A stretch of DNA of 19,798 nucleotides. It comes from Cyanobacteria bacterium OH_PDB_112 (GTDB lineage Bacteria; Cyanobacteriota; Vampirovibrionia; Gastranaerophilales; CAJFVJ01). The position numbers and the translations under genes were made by a program. Numbering within the stretch: the stretch's first letter is position 1; each line of letters begins with the position of its first letter. Below the pieces are notes generated by a model. The model had not been told where the DNA came from. It searched no databases and was given only the letters and a program-made list of their open reading frames with translations. The DNA is taken from assembly GCA_023457295.1 (NCBI GenBank), contig JAEWLZ010000143.1, positions 1 to 19,798 of the forward strand. The letters are read 5' to 3'. Below are positions 6,540 through 13,416 of the stretch, in pieces.

Positions 6540-7190
6540 ATGATAAGTTCAATAAATTTTGGTTCTTCTGACAAAAAACATATTAGAAAAAATGACCCCG
6601 ACTTAGAATTGGGCTTTGTAAGAGACACTACGGAATTTTACAGGAAAGATTTGGAAAGAAATAATCCGCTAAAAAAATTTCCTATTTTAGGATTTGATAT
6701 TTTAGAAGAAAAAATCGAAATGTTGAAAAATGGCTATATTGGGTTTAAAGGTGATAAAAATTGGGGAGAATTTTCAGACGAAGCCAAAATTAGACAAGTT
6801 GTCGGGGATAATATATTGCAAAAAAATCTTGTTAAATCTCCGACATATGAAATAGGAGGTAAGGTTTTGAACTCTTTTGGTCAGGTTTATAAAATGACAA
6901 AACATATGACCGACGATATTACTTTTAAGGTTGCAAATGTCCTTGAAATAACAAAGCAAAAGTTTGAAAAACCTTGTGTATTTATGTTTCGCAATGCTTG
7001 GCCATATCTTAAATCGGAAAAAAGACAGGAGCTTATTGCCAACCTTGAACAAAATTTGCCACCCCAAAGTTTACTTGTTATAGGCGGTTATGACAATCTA
7101 TCTTTTATCCACAATTTTTTAAACCCCAAAAAATTTAGTTCTTTGACAGGTTTTTTGGATTTGGCTCCAAAGATTTTTATAAAAAAATAA
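6540..7190 (+). CDS. Degenerate CheR-like methyltransferase-fold protein, 216 aa
   Basis: Several blocks line up in order with the CheR chemotaxis methyltransferase family. FVRDTTEFYRKDLE (26-39) resembles the FFRD region. ILGFDILEEKIEMLKNGY (49-66) resembles the motif normally written as ATDIS..aLe.Ar.G.Y. CVFMFRNAWPYL (146-157), then LPPQSLLVIGGYD (173-185), resembles DvIfCRNVLIYF...L.PgG.L.lG. The SAM-binding loop with the GCSTGEE signature, which should precede the FDIL block, is absent: only about nine residues separate the two flanking blocks. Methyl transfer is therefore doubtful; a regulatory or binding role, or a decaying gene, is possible. The ATG has only a weak GAAAG 6 bases upstream and follows the hairpin's T-run; an in-frame TAA at 6522 excludes a more upstream start. 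The stop abuts that of the HD-GYP gene. Confidence 0.65.
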   Translation: MISSINFGSSDKKHIRKNDPDLELGFVRDTTEFYRKDLERNNPLKKFPILGFDILEEKIEMLKNGYIGFKGDKNWGEFSDEAKIRQVVGDNILQKNLVKSPTYEIGGKVLNSFGQVYKMTKHMTDDITFKVANVLEITKQKFEKPCVFMFRNAWPYLKSEKRQELIANLEQNLPPQSLLVIGGYDNLSFIHNFLNPKKFSSLTGFLDLAPKIFIKK

Positions 7191-9740
7191 TTACTCTTCA
7201 AGTCCCAGATAAAGTTTGTTGAAATTAGTAACCAAAAGTCTTTCGATAACACTGCGTTCTTCTTCGGGTTTTGTTGCGGCCTTGAACAGGTTGTCTACTG
7301 TGTATTTTCCAAAATATTCAATTTGAGATTCAGTCAGTATTTTATCGTGATTTGAGATTATGATATTTAAAACTATTCCCAAGGATAATTCAAAGAATTT
7401 TTCGATAACGCAAGGGTCAAAGTGTGATGCTTTACCTGAGAGTAGTATGCCGAGAGCTTTTTCTATGGGCATTTTATCACGATAATGACGTTTTGATGTG
7501 ATTGCATCAAATACGTCAGCGACTGCTAAAACTCTTCCGCCAAAAGGGATGTCGCAACCTTTTAGTCCTAAGAAATAACCTGAACCGTCGTATTTTTCAT
7601 GATGAGACGCTGCGATAAGCGGAACGTCTTTTAGTTTTTCTTGGAATGAAATTTTGCATAAAATATCCGATGTGATTTTTGCGTGTTCTTGAATGTGACA
7701 ATATTCTTCATCCGTGAGTTTGCCGCATTTGAGCAAAACACTGTCTCTAATGCCAATTTTACCTATGTCATGAAGATTTGCGGCGTATTTTATAGCTTCT
7801 ATATCATCTTCGGGAATACGCATTTCAAGGCAAATAGCCTCAGAAAGTCTTCTGACTCTATCGGAGTGACCTGCTGTTATGCTGTCTCTTGCGTCTATGG
7901 ATTTTGAAAGAGCGTCAACAAAGCTTTTGAAAGATGCTTTTTGTTCTTCAAACATATTTTTTTGATTTGCAAAAAGTTTTGCGTTTTCAATCGCAATTCC
8001 AGCACTCGAACCTATTGCCATAAGCAAATCTTCGTCTTTATCTAAAAATACGCGGTTATTTTTTTTGTTAATTACCTGAATAACACCTACAACCTGTTGA
8101 TTGAGATTTTTAAAAGGTATGCAGAGAATGGTTTTAGTCTTTTCAGTACGATAATTATCAATATCATGATTGAATCTATCATCATTATAGGCATCTTTGA
8201 TGTTTACGCCTTCGCCCGTTCTTGCGACATAACCCGCAAGACCTGTTTTGGCGGAAAATCTCACATCTTGAATTTCTGTTCCCACAAGGATTTTTGCGCT
8301 TAATTCGTTTGCTTCGGGATGATAAGAAAAAACCGTACATGTTTGGGCATCAAGAGCTATTTTGGTTTCTCGTTCAATAATTTGGACAAGTTTATCCAAT
8401 TCTGTTTCAGCAGAGATTGAACGACCGATTTTTAAAAGCGAAATAAGAGGATCTCTTAAAGTATCTTCTTCTTGGGTTATATTTTCCAGCAAGCTCAAAG
8501 TTTCAAGCAATGATTTGTTTTCAGTTGTTTTTTTCTTGCTGACTTTATCGTTAAGAATATTTGTCCATTCTTCTTTATCAAGTTCAAAAATTAAATCTTC
8601 AATTTTTTGAGTAAAAACTTGTAAATCATAAGCTTTTGAAAGTTCTAAAGCTTCTAAAAGACTAGATGTCGCCATTTGAACATAATCTTTATGAGCATAA
8701 ATATATGCGAGGTCTATATGACATTTTATGGCATCAATATGATTTTCAATGTTGTGAAAAAGACTCAAAGCTTCATGGTTTTTTTCTAGCGCAAGTTCAA
8801 AATGTCCAAGTTTTATATAAATCTTAGACATGAGTTTTTTTAATATAGCTTTTTCTCGAGGTGTTGCAAAAAACGGTTCAACAGCATTTTTTACAAGTTC
8901 TAAGGCTTCTTCGGGTTTGTTTTTTTGCGTTAAAATTTCGGCGTAAGTACAGGATAAAAACGCATAAATCTTGTCGCTGTTGCACTTTGGTGCGGCATCA
9001 AGAGCTTTGTGATAATAAAATTCCGCGTTTTTAGTATCTTTTTCAAGCAAATAAGCTTTTGATATTTCATCCAAAACTCTTGCAAGACTATTGTAATTAT
9101 CGTCTTTTTTGAGAAGTTCCATTGAAACTTTTAAAAATTTTATTGCGTTATCAGAATCTTCTATACTCAAAAAATACCTGCCTAAAAGATTTGTCGTTTC
9201 AGCGATTTCAAGGCTGTTTTTTGACTTAATTTTTATTCTTAAAGAATCCTCAAGATATTTTTGTGCAAGAGGGTAATTCTTTGCCCGCAGGTGGTAAATA
9301 GCCGTATTGTCAAGTATACAGGCATTTATTAGAGTATTTTTGTTTGTGAGTTCTTGAGCATTTTTATAAAGTTTCAATGCACGGGTATAATTTTTTTGAA
9401 AATACTCAATTTCTCCAAAATATAAAATTATACGAGCGAGAGTATCATTCTTTTTTGTGCCTATTTCAAAATATGCACTTGCTTCTTCCAAAAGACGTAT
9501 GGATTTTGGGATGTTTTCTTTTGAAATATGGAAATATATTATGGCAGTTTCCGCTATACATTCTGCAATTTTTTCATCATTGGAAAGGTCTATATAAATT
9601 TCTTTAGCTTTTGAAAACAGATCCAAAGCTGTTTCAAAATTTCTTTTTTTTGTTTCCGAAAAAGCTTTATCCAACAATGCTGAAGCTTTTATGGCATTGG
9701 AATTTGGTAATTCAAGCTTTTTAAGAAACTTTGTAAACAT
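7191..9740 (-). CDS. TPR-GAF-HD-GYP protein, predicted cyclic-di-GMP phosphodiesterase, 849 aa
   Basis: There are three parts. Residues about 10-390 are TPR-like helical repeats (such as ALDLFSKAKEIYIDLSNDEK, AEFYYHKALDAAP and ALEKNHEALSLF). Residues about 440-565 are a GAF domain (TELDKLVQIIERETKIALDA, GLAGYVARTGEGV, CIPFKN, GVIQVINKK), a small-ligand sensor. Residues about 615-800 are an HD-GYP domain with GHSDRVRRL (near 621), the metal-binding LHDIGKIGI (near 655), EHAKI, HHEKYDGSGYF (near 713-722) and ADVFDAITSKRHYR. HD-GYP enzymes hydrolyse cyclic-di-GMP, or in some cases cGAMP. The signature GYP reads GYF here. No signal peptide or membrane span is visible, so it is cytoplasmic. The start has only a weak GAG upstream. 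It may control motility or adhesion, consistent with but not proven by the neighbouring genes. Confidence 0.92.
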   Translation of the reverse strand: MFTKFLKKLELPNSNAIKASALLDKAFSETKKRNFETALDLFSKAKEIYIDLSNDEKIAECIAETAIIYFHISKENIPKSIRLLEEASAYFEIGTKKNDTLARIILYFGEIEYFQKNYTRALKLYKNAQELTNKNTLINACILDNTAIYHLRAKNYPLAQKYLEDSLRIKIKSKNSLEIAETTNLLGRYFLSIEDSDNAIKFLKVSMELLKKDDNYNSLARVLDEISKAYLLEKDTKNAEFYYHKALDAAPKCNSDKIYAFLSCTYAEILTQKNKPEEALELVKNAVEPFFATPREKAILKKLMSKIYIKLGHFELALEKNHEALSLFHNIENHIDAIKCHIDLAYIYAHKDYVQMATSSLLEALELSKAYDLQVFTQKIEDLIFELDKEEWTNILNDKVSKKKTTENKSLLETLSLLENITQEEDTLRDPLISLLKIGRSISAETELDKLVQIIERETKIALDAQTCTVFSYHPEANELSAKILVGTEIQDVRFSAKTGLAGYVARTGEGVNIKDAYNDDRFNHDIDNYRTEKTKTILCIPFKNLNQQVVGVIQVINKKNNRVFLDKDEDLLMAIGSSAGIAIENAKLFANQKNMFEEQKASFKSFVDALSKSIDARDSITAGHSDRVRRLSEAICLEMRIPEDDIEAIKYAANLHDIGKIGIRDSVLLKCGKLTDEEYCHIQEHAKITSDILCKISFQEKLKDVPLIAASHHEKYDGSGYFLGLKGCDIPFGGRVLAVADVFDAITSKRHYRDKMPIEKALGILLSGKASHFDPCVIEKFFELSLGIVLNIIISNHDKILTESQIEYFGKYTVDNLFKAATKPEEERSVIERLLVTNFNKLYLGLEE

Positions 9741-9874
9741 TCCACACTCGACTGTTATCCTAGATGAAAATATTGTACTACAAATTTCTTAACATTTCAA
9801 ACAAAATTGTTTTAAAATTCTTAGGGTTGAATATTGAAAGATGGGCAACGTCAGCTTTTTTCAATCTTTGCCAG

Positions 9875-9957
9875 TTGAGATTGTTTCGCGGCGTTCGCAA
9901 TGACAGGTATCGCCTATCGCTATTGCGAGGAGAACTTGTTCGACGAAGCAATCTTAA
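9875..9957. repeat. Imperfect palindromic dispersed-type repeat
   Basis: The outer arms TTGAGATTGTTTCG and CGAAGCAATCTTAA are inverted copies with few mismatches, and inner arms GTTCGCAATG and TATTGCGAGGAGAAC also pair. The sequence resembles the widespread intergenic elements in which AGATTGCTTCG... and ...CGAAGCAATCT flank GCAATGAC/TATTGCGAG. Local base composition is more GC-rich than its surroundings. It lies between the HD-GYP and lipoprotein genes and could act as an RNA hairpin for the upstream minus-strand transcript. Confidence 0.7.
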
Positions 9958-9981
9958 GTATTGAGTGTGTATAATTTTATG

Positions 9982-10305
9982 TTATTTGATTTTTTCTGCT
10001 ACTTTGGCGGTATTATAAAGTGTTGTCATACTATCAATTACGAATTTTTTAGTGCTGTCTAATTTTGCTTGCCATTTTAGGGAATCGGCCAGTTTTTGCC
10101 AGTTTTCACTTGTTTCGGCTAATCCTCCTTTAAAATTATTATAACCATTTTTGTTCGTTAAAGAATCCCAAGCATTTGCGCTAATGCCTGAATTTTTGAC
10201 AAATTGCATATTTTGTCTAACATTGCCTTCACACCCATTCAATCCTACTGCTCCAATTACTGCAATAGGTAAAGTTGCTTTTCTTACAACATTCATGATT
10301 TTCAT
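9982..10305 (-). CDS. Small putative lipoprotein, 107 aa
   Basis: The N-terminus is a signal peptide (KIMNVVRKATLPIAVIGAVG) that ends in LNGC, a plausible but imperfect lipobox because Asn at -2 is uncommon; Cys25 would be the lipidated residue. The mature part (about 83 residues) is polar and probably helical, with Trp-containing segments (NAWDSLTNK, SENWQKLADSLKWQAK) and a Lys-rich end. No known domain is recognised. The start is secure: AAAGGAG lies 9 bases before the ATG. It stands alone on the minus strand, with the palindromic repeat downstream and the divergent NfnA-like gene upstream. It is probably a real envelope protein of unknown function. Confidence 0.72.
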   Translation of the reverse strand: MKIMNVVRKATLPIAVIGAVGLNGCEGNVRQNMQFVKNSGISANAWDSLTNKNGYNNFKGGLAETSENWQKLADSLKWQAKLDSTKKFVIDSMTTLYNTAKVAEKIK

Positions 10306-10463
10306 ATTTTTATCTCCTTTTTTTATTGTTAAGACTATTTTTATTTAGGTTGAAATTTCTTAGTCCTTTATGGCTCCTTGTAATAACAATTTATCTTGAT
10401 GATTTAATTAAAATTCCTGAAAAATATAATTGTCTGCCAAAATTTAATCTAACCTAATCTAAT

Positions 10464-10484
10464 CCCTTATTCTACAAGGGTTTT
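10464..10484 (+). other. Small hairpin in the lipoprotein/NfnA divergent spacer
   Basis: CCCTT (10464-10468) pairs with AAGGG (10476-10480) over a 7-base loop and is followed by four T. It is preceded by three spaced TCTAA/CCTAA units. There is no upstream plus-strand gene that needs termination, so this may be chance or a regulatory site. The rest of the 260-base spacer shows only AT-rich DNA and the promoter listed next. Confidence 0.3.
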
Positions 10485-10518
10485 AGTGAAACAATATTCA
10501 TCTTTACATTTCTTAAAC

Positions 10519-10546
10519 TTGTCCTGAAACTTTCATCGGATATACT
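10519..10546 (+). promoter_or_regulatory. Sigma-70-type promoter for the NfnA-like gene
   Basis: TTGTCC (10519-10524), a 16-base spacer and TATACT (10541-10546) give a good housekeeping promoter; transcription would begin near 10553. The 12-mer TTTACATTTCTT just upstream (10503-10514) also occurs in both paralogue leaders. Confidence 0.6.
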
Positions 10547-10580
10547 ATAAATATAACTAGAAGAAATGGAGCTGATAATC

Positions 10581-11423
10581 GTGGGATACAAAATTTTATC
10601 AAAAACCGAGCTTTGCCCCGGACAATTTGAAATCGTAGTTGACGCGCCTTATGTTGTGCGCAATGCTAAAGCAGGACAGTTTATCATTTTGAGAGTGGAT
10701 GATGAAGGGGAAAGAGTTCCTCTTACCATTGCTGATATTAATAAAGAAAAAAACGAACTTACTATCGTATTTATGGCAGTGGGTTATACAACCAAAAAGC
10801 TTGCACAGCTTGAGGTTGGCGATAAAATTTTTGATTTGGTCGGACCTTTGGGTGTTCCGACTCATACAGAAAAATTCGGTACGGTAATTTGTGTAGCTGG
10901 CGGATACGGCGCTGCTCCATGCTATTTGATTGCAAAAGCGTTTAAAGATGCGGGAAACAAAGTATATATGGTTATGGGCGCACGTAACAAAGACCTTATT
11001 TTTTGGCAGGATAAAATGAAAACAGCTTGTGAAGAGCTTTTTATTACCACCGATGACGGAACTTTGGGTGAAAAAGGATTTGTAACGGGTGTTGTTCAAA
11101 GACTTATGGATCAAGAAAAAATCGATCATGTCGTTGCTGTTGGTCCTATGCCTATGATGCGCGCGGTTGCTGAACTTACACGTCCTTCAGGAATTTATAC
11201 CGTAGCCAGCATGAATCCTATAATGGTTGACGGTACAGGAATGTGCGGCGCGTGCCGTGTCACTGTGGGCGGTGAAGTTAAATTCGCTTGCGTTGACGGT
11301 CCTGATTTTGACGCGCATAAAATTGATTTTGATGAAGTTATGCAAAGGCTCAAAATTTATAAAGATACAGAGCGTAAGCGTGATGATAATTGCAACCTGA
11401 TGAAACAGGCAGAGCAATTATAA
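10581..11423 (+). CDS. NfnA/SudB-like FAD- and [2Fe-2S]-containing NAD(P)H oxidoreductase subunit
   Basis: The protein matches the small subunit of ferredoxin:NADP oxidoreductase/sulfide dehydrogenase (NfnA, SudB; often annotated dihydroorotate dehydrogenase-like FAD/NAD-binding protein). Visible motifs are the FAD site around GERVPLTIAD, the NAD-binding loop VAGGYGAAP (about residues 105-113), AVGPMPMMRAV, and the C-terminal [2Fe-2S] site VDGTGMCGACRV...FACVDGP. The latter gives three Cys (about 222, 225, 237) and the Asp that serves as fourth ligand in NfnA structures. I prefer the GTG at 10581 because GGAG lies 9 bases upstream and the family begins with an M-x-x-I-like motif; an ATG at 10566 would add five residues but has a poor binding site. 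The usual partner (NfnB/GltA-like flavoprotein) is not adjacent: a terminator follows at once. The function may depend on a subunit encoded elsewhere. Confidence 0.88.
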   Translation: MGYKILSKTELCPGQFEIVVDAPYVVRNAKAGQFIILRVDDEGERVPLTIADINKEKNELTIVFMAVGYTTKKLAQLEVGDKIFDLVGPLGVPTHTEKFGTVICVAGGYGAAPCYLIAKAFKDAGNKVYMVMGARNKDLIFWQDKMKTACEELFITTDDGTLGEKGFVTGVVQRLMDQEKIDHVVAVGPMPMMRAVAELTRPSGIYTVASMNPIMVDGTGMCGACRVTVGGEVKFACVDGPDFDAHKIDFDEVMQRLKIYKDTERKRDDNCNLMKQAEQL

Positions 11424-11430
11424 AAAGGTT

Positions 11431-11463
11431 AAGGCCGGTAACCTTGACGTACCGGCCTTTTTA
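11431..11463 (+). terminator. Strong terminator after the NfnA-like gene, possibly bidirectional
   Basis: A perfect 10-bp GC-rich stem (AAGGCCGGTA 11431-11440 with TACCGGCCTT 11450-11459) has a 9-base loop and runs into five T, 7 bases after the stop. Read on the other strand the stem is followed by AACCTTTTTAT, so it could also stop minus-strand transcription from the small gene at 11536-11673. Confidence 0.92.
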
Positions 11464-11535
11464 TTAAATACGCTTGTTTTGTCCATATCAAGCGTGAATT
11501 TCTCTTCCCTTAATCCTCTTTTCCCCTTTGCCTAA

Positions 11536-11673
11536 CTAGGCTATTACCAGTTTTTGCGGGTAATAGATATAATTTTTTATTATGTTTCTACAATATTTTG
11601 AGTAGTCAAATTCTCGCATTTTTTGCGGTTCAACTTGTTTTGGCACATATTTTCTCAAAGATAGTATAACCAT
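11536..11673 (-). CDS. Candidate small protein, 45 aa
   Basis: In a 414-base spacer that otherwise looks empty, the minus strand has an ATG (complement of 11671-11673) preceded by AAGAGG at the ideal 7-base spacing, then 45 codons ending in TAG. The product starts MVILSLRKYVPKQVEPQKM, continues with EFDYSKYCRN and a basic, Tyr-rich stretch NYIYYPQKL, and ends VIA. It has no signal peptide and no recognisable motif. A binding site this good in intergenic DNA is suggestive, but short open frames arise by chance in AT-rich sequence. The hairpin CTATTACC/GGTAATAG (11541-11566) falls inside its 3' end. Coding status is uncertain. Confidence 0.45.
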   Translation of the reverse strand: MVILSLRKYVPKQVEPQKMREFDYSKYCRNIIKNYIYYPQKLVIA

Positions 11674-11822
11674 TCAAAAACCTCTTTTCCCCAGCTGAAA
11701 CTTGAATCCAGTTCTTACATTATTCATTATTTTAAATAAACAATCATCGACCATAAGGTGTAAAAGAAATATAGACCATAAGATTAAAAATAGCTTAACA
11801 TTAGGGCTAAAAAGATGAGATG

Positions 11823-11831
11823 TGATATTAT
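11823..11831 (+). promoter_or_regulatory. Extended -10 element abutting the 5'-nucleotidase start
   Basis: TG-A-TATTAT (11823-11831) fits an extended -10 box. With normal spacing, transcription would begin at about 11838, the A of the start codon, implying a leaderless or nearly leaderless message. No good -35 is present, which extended -10 promoters can tolerate. Confidence 0.4.
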
Positions 11832-11837
11832 TTAATT

Positions 11838-13415
11838 ATGGAGAAATACAGGATAAAGGGGATATTTAGAGCGAGATTTGCCATAGTTTCGGCAATATTT
11901 ATATTGCTACTTAATTCTGTTTTTGCCTGTGATTTAACGATTTTGCATTCAAATGATATCCATGGACGTATTGACGCTATTGATTATTATAAAGACCAAA
12001 AAACACTCGGCGGTTGGGCAAGACGGATAGGGCTTATAAAAGAAATTAAAAAAAATACCCCGAATACACTTGTTTTGGATGCGGGAGATATTTATCAGGG
12101 AAGTATTTATTATCAACTTTTTGATGGTATGCCTGAAATGAGTTTTCTCACGGAAGCAGGTTATGATGCAGTATGTGTGGGGAATCATGAGTTGGATAAA
12201 GGACTTGCCTGTTTTGAAAATTTGCTTAAAATGACAGATGTCCCTTTTTTGAGCGCAAATATAGAATTTAATAATAATTTTTTTCTTAACGGTAAAGTGA
12301 AATCTTATATTATAAAAGATTTTGAAGGTTACCGTGTAGCTGTAATAGGTATGACCACTCCTGAATTGAAATCTCTTACTGTTGCTTCTGATGATATTAA
12401 TCAGCCTGATTATGATAAGACTTTGCAATTTTTGGTTGATTATTTAAGAAAAGAAGCGGATTTGGTGGTGCTTTTATCTCATAGTGGCGTAGATAAGGAT
12501 ATTGAAACCGTAAAGAAAATAAAAGGAATTGATGTTATTGTGGGCGGACATTCTCATACTTTTATGGAAAAAGCTTATCAAATTAACCAAAACGGTCGTA
12601 AAACTATTGTCGTTCAAGCAGGAGAATTTGGTATAAAATTGGGACGTCTTGATGTGGATTTTGATAAAAATGGTATAAACCATTATAATTACAAGCTTTT
12701 ACCTCTTGATGAAACAGTTCCTAAAGATAAAAAGGTTTTAAAGAAAACAGCTGAACTAAACCAAGATGTGGATAAAATAAAAACAGAAAAGCTGGGAATC
12801 ACAACAGTACCTTTGGATTGTCAAAGAGCATTAATGGGTAAAAATCTTACAAATGCGGGTGAGCTTGTTTGTACGGCTATTAAGAAAAACATTCCTGATG
12901 TTGATGCTGTTTTGATAAATTCCGGGACAATACGAGGAAACAAAATAATTTCTAAAGGTAAATTGACCAAAATGGATATTTTAGAGATGCTGCCTTTTGC
13001 AAATAAACTTGTTATAGCGGATATTAAGGGCAAAGATTTAAAATCTATACTTGAAACTTCTGCCAGATATGCTCCAAAATCAAGCGAAGCTTTTTTGCAG
13101 ACTAAAGGAATTTCATATACTATTGCTCTTAAGGGTGAGCCTCAAATTTTATCAGAAGATTTAGAAAAAGTTACAAAAGAGGGTAATCGTATAAAAAATG
13201 TTAAAATAAATGGTAGAGAGCTGGATGAAGATGCCTCATATAAAATTCTTACTACGGATTTTATATTTTCGGGAGGGGATGGATATTCACAGTTCAAAAG
13301 AACTCCCGATTTTTCAAAGACGGATTTTTCTGTCACAAATCTTGTAATTGATTACATAAAACAAGAGAAAAAAATTCATCCAAAAGTTGAAGATAAGGTT
13401 ATTTGGGAAGAATAA
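11838..13415 (+). CDS. Exported bifunctional metallophosphatase/5'-nucleotidase (UshA family), 525 aa
   Basis: The N-terminus is a signal peptide (hydrophobic FAIVSAIFILLLNSVFA, cleavage near 30; the Cys at 31 could alternatively be lipidated, although VFAC is a poor lipobox). The calcineurin-like metallophosphatase domain (about 32-260) shows all metal motifs: NDIHGR (Asp40, His42), DAGD (Asp84), VGNHE (Asn116, His117), LSHSG (His215) and GGHSH (His238, His240). The C-terminal 5'-nucleotidase domain (about 330-510) has NSGTIRG, LPFANKLV and TTDFIFSGGDGY. Enzymes of this family hydrolyse nucleotides or UDP-sugars outside the cytoplasm to salvage nucleoside and phosphate; the exact substrate cannot be read here. 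The start lacks a ribosome binding site. The lytic transglycosylase gene begins 2 bases after the stop, so they form an operon. Confidence 0.93.
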   Translation: MEKYRIKGIFRARFAIVSAIFILLLNSVFACDLTILHSNDIHGRIDAIDYYKDQKTLGGWARRIGLIKEIKKNTPNTLVLDAGDIYQGSIYYQLFDGMPEMSFLTEAGYDAVCVGNHELDKGLACFENLLKMTDVPFLSANIEFNNNFFLNGKVKSYIIKDFEGYRVAVIGMTTPELKSLTVASDDINQPDYDKTLQFLVDYLRKEADLVVLLSHSGVDKDIETVKKIKGIDVIVGGHSHTFMEKAYQINQNGRKTIVVQAGEFGIKLGRLDVDFDKNGINHYNYKLLPLDETVPKDKKVLKKTAELNQDVDKIKTEKLGITTVPLDCQRALMGKNLTNAGELVCTAIKKNIPDVDAVLINSGTIRGNKIISKGKLTKMDILEMLPFANKLVIADIKGKDLKSILETSARYAPKSSEAFLQTKGISYTIALKGEPQILSEDLEKVTKEGNRIKNVKINGRELDEDASYKILTTDFIFSGGDGYSQFKRTPDFSKTDFSVTNLVIDYIKQEKKIHPKVEDKVIWEE

Positions 13416-13416
13416 A

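Larger units (their letters stand above)
11464..11837. other. Long spacer between the NfnA-like gene and the 5'-nucleotidase
   Basis: Apart from the 45-codon minus-strand ORF, this stretch holds three items. One is a 7-bp inverted repeat, ACGCTTG/CAAGCGT, near 11469-11494. Another is a hairpin, CTATTACC (11541-11548) with GGTAATAG (11559-11566), followed by a T-run at 11573-11578. The third is two direct copies of GACCATAAG (11749-11757 and 11774-11782), 25 bases start to start, upstream of the 5'-nucleotidase gene, which could be a protein-binding site. I see no tRNA or known riboswitch. Confidence 0.4.

Noticed and set aside
9764..9964. 66-codon plus-strand reading frame between the HD-GYP and lipoprotein genes
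   Set aside because: It has no ribosome binding site, and its second half is simply the translated palindromic repeat (9875-9957).
10599..11129. 176-codon minus-strand frame opposite the NfnA-like gene, and a 159-codon frame at 11949-12428 opposite the 5'-nucleotidase
   Set aside because: Both are antisense to well-supported genes, with low-complexity composition and no motifs; they are coding shadows.
13387..13416. Upstream TTG start for the lytic transglycosylase
   Set aside because: It lies inside the 5'-nucleotidase gene, lacks a binding site and would place charged residues before the signal peptide; ATG 13417 has GGGAAG at good spacing.
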